Assembly (NCBI GenBank): GCA_015179125.1
Contig: WHVA01000001.1
Span: 434,001 to 498,000 of the forward strand
From: Gautieria morchelliformis
Lineage: Eukaryota > Basidiomycota > Agaricomycetes > Gomphales > Gomphaceae
Length of the DNA stretch: 64,000 nucleotides
Reading direction: 5' to 3'
The notes under the pieces were generated by a model. It saw only the letters and a program-made list of their open reading frames with translations. It ran no database searches and was not told where the DNA came from. Both the position numbers and the translations under genes were made by a program. Shown in pieces: positions 62,398 to 64,000 of the stretch (its first letter is position 1; each line of letters begins with the position of its first letter).

Positions 62398-63990
62398 TTT
62401 GGGCTTTGGGTTACCGTTTGTATTTTCTCCATCTTGCTTGGCTGTAGTGCGTACGCGTGCATGATCTCGTGGAGGGGCGTTTTGTGCCTTTTGACGTATC
62501 TCGCGGCCGCTCTCTGTACTCTGGTGGCCAGTGGATGCTTGTCTCGGAGGCAGGCCAGGCGCACAGCCGCTCTGTGTACTGTCTTGTCCACCAGGAGCTG
62601 AAAGGGCAATAGGTTAGCGTGGGCATCGAGGATATCACTCGCCGTGGTGTTCATCGCTCCAGTTATTGCGAGCGCTGCTTATCTCTGGACCCGAGCTAGC
62701 TTGTTGATGTGCCCTTTCGTTCCCCTGTTGCGTGTAGACTCTGGTATTAGGAATGTGTCAGCTGTGTATAATAGTTTCGGGACTGCGACTGTGAAGTAGT
62801 ATAGTCTCATCTGTTTAGCCGGGACGCCCTTTGTGGGCTTCGCCAGTCTCTTGTATTGTTCTATGAACCTGCTGCCCTTTTGGAGAGCATGATTGACTTG
62901 CTCCTTGAATCGCAGTTCCTGGTCTATGATGACCCCGAGGAACTTGTGTGACTGAGTCGGCTTGACCGTGTGTTGTCCCAGGCTTATTGAGGGCCTCGTT
63001 ACTGGTTTGGTCTTCCTTTCCTTTGTGGGGTCACGTTCTCTCTTTCTGGTCAGTCCCATTAGCCCGAACCTTTCTATAGCAAATGTGCACTCATGGGTTT
63101 GCGCCCATTCCAACGCCCCTCCAGCTCTGGTCATTATTCTCTCCAGCTTTGCGAAGGCGCCTGCCATGTCCCTTCCTTCCGCTAAGACCGTTGTGTCGTC
63201 CACGAACCCTATGCAGTCTTCGCCGTTCCCGTTTCAGACTACCTCGATCAGGCTCGCGTTGTAGTACTGATAGGCTATGGCTGATAGGGGGCACCCCTAG
63301 TCCATGCCGCGCCCTATGGTCATCGATGCGGTGCTGTAGTTGTCCAGGTTTATGGTGGTTTTGCGCCCTTGGACTTTTCTTCTTATCCATTCAGTGTATT
63401 CTTTAGGCATCCCTCGCATGCGCATGTCGTGTATGAGCATGGTTAGTATGATGCTTGGAAATGCTCCTTTGATATTGAGAAATAGCACACCCAATGTATT
63501 TCCTTTCCTCCATGCGTCTTTCGAAGTCGCTAGCACGTGATGGATCACGTCAGTTGTTGTGCATCCCACCCTACATCCGTAGTGGTTGCTCGGTAGGAGG
63601 TTGTACCTTTCCGTGTTCTTGACTAAGTCCTCCGCGACGCATGCCGACAATACTTTTCCTAAAGTGTCTAGTAACGCGATTGGTCTGTACGCGCCTGGGA
63701 CAGTGTAGTCCTTTTTCCCTGGTTTCTGGAGCACTTTGGTGATGGAGTCGCACCATTCACTGGGATATACCTCTAGGCTGAACGTCGTGCAGAACAGTGG
63801 TCCTATATATGGTAGGAGCATGTCAGCATTCTGTTTGATAACTGAGTTCGGGATACCGTTGGCTCCTGGTGCTTTGAACGCATTCAGCTTCTCTATTGCT
63901 CTGCGTATTTGCTCGTCTGATATCTCCTTGTAGTCGAACGTGGGGGGCGGGTAATCTTCTTCTGCGGCTGATTCAGAGCTGGCTGTTGTG
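62382..63990 (-). pseudogene. LINE D ORF2 fragment: reverse transcriptase
   Basis: Pieces at 63821-63297, 63203-62679 and 62654-62382 cover fingers to thumb. Motif A reads LNIKGAFPSI, where relatives have LDIKGAF, so the first catalytic Asp is Asn. The palm motif GFVDDTTV is intact. In-frame stops lie near 63297 and 63236 and near 62680, and the link to RNase H is shifted near 62390. The codon change GAT to AAT is a CpG transition read on the other strand. Confidence 0.82.
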
Positions 63991-64000
63991 TCTGGGAAGA

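Larger units (their letters stand above)
61155..64000 (-). mobile_element. LINE D, 3' part, runs off the window
   Basis: The tail shows as 13 T's at 61155-61167, then the family 3' UTR block (TCGTTTGGGGCATGGCC, TAAGATGC) and ORF2 on the minus strand in at least four frame pieces. It is the same family as LINEs A, B, C and E but more decayed. The endonuclease and ORF1, if present, lie beyond 64000. Confidence 0.88.

Overview
The window looks like nuclear DNA of a filamentous basidiomycete fungus, probably an Agaricomycete (inference). The signs are spliceosomal introns of 57-90 nt, an F-box/leucine-rich protein of the type expanded in mushrooms and their relatives, relics of UTP14 (SSU processome) and of an ER-type DnaJ chaperone, RNase H-bearing non-LTR retrotransposons, and Ty1/copia elements. 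No rRNA, tRNA, CRISPR, prokaryotic operon or telomeric repeat was seen. Most of the 64 kb is mobile DNA and segmental duplication. The only host gene I can model from start to stop is an eight-exon gene at 46243-48179 (-).

Layout. 1-1250: ten copies of a 124-bp unit that reads as a 61-nt exon plus a 63-nt intron. 1220-2357: a segment repeated inverted at 44287-45407. 3172-8436 (-): LINE A, ORF2 unbroken, with its 5' part inverted at about 8440-9038 (+). A Ty1/copia element (9039-about 13374, +) sits in that inverted piece. 13908-20347: a composite repeat block with gene scraps, entered by a second, young copia (15113-19616, -) with GTTAT target duplications. 20347-26739 and 31056-43445 are the arms of a near-perfect palindrome. 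Each arm carries a proline-rich ORF, a UTP14 piece, a dispersed repeat, an F-box/LRR pseudogene, an unrecognised gene fragment and the 3' part of LINE E. The spacer holds more of LINE E and LINE B. LINE C (32060-38047, +) interrupts the right arm with a 12-bp target duplication.

43446-46080 holds more repeats and a four-unit version of the 124-bp array. 46243-48179 (-) is the intact-looking host gene; its two long introns resemble the array introns and it contains a duplicated exon. 49775-54915 is an older inverted relative of 13908-22650, again with UTP14 fragments and the proline-rich ORF. 55608-56480 (-) is a broken DnaJ gene. 57660-58750 has hairpins and a repeat fragment. 58752-60345 (+) is a decayed LINE ORF1 of another family. 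61155-64000 (-) is LINE D, which leaves the window.

The main story is structural. Nested retrotransposition, twin-priming-like inversion, CpG-type decay and repeated inverted duplication made a mosaic. Within the palindrome the outer 5.4 kb of the arms show one difference, while the inner 1 kb shows about eight. Either the arms are being homogenised, or the assembly joined or copied one arm.
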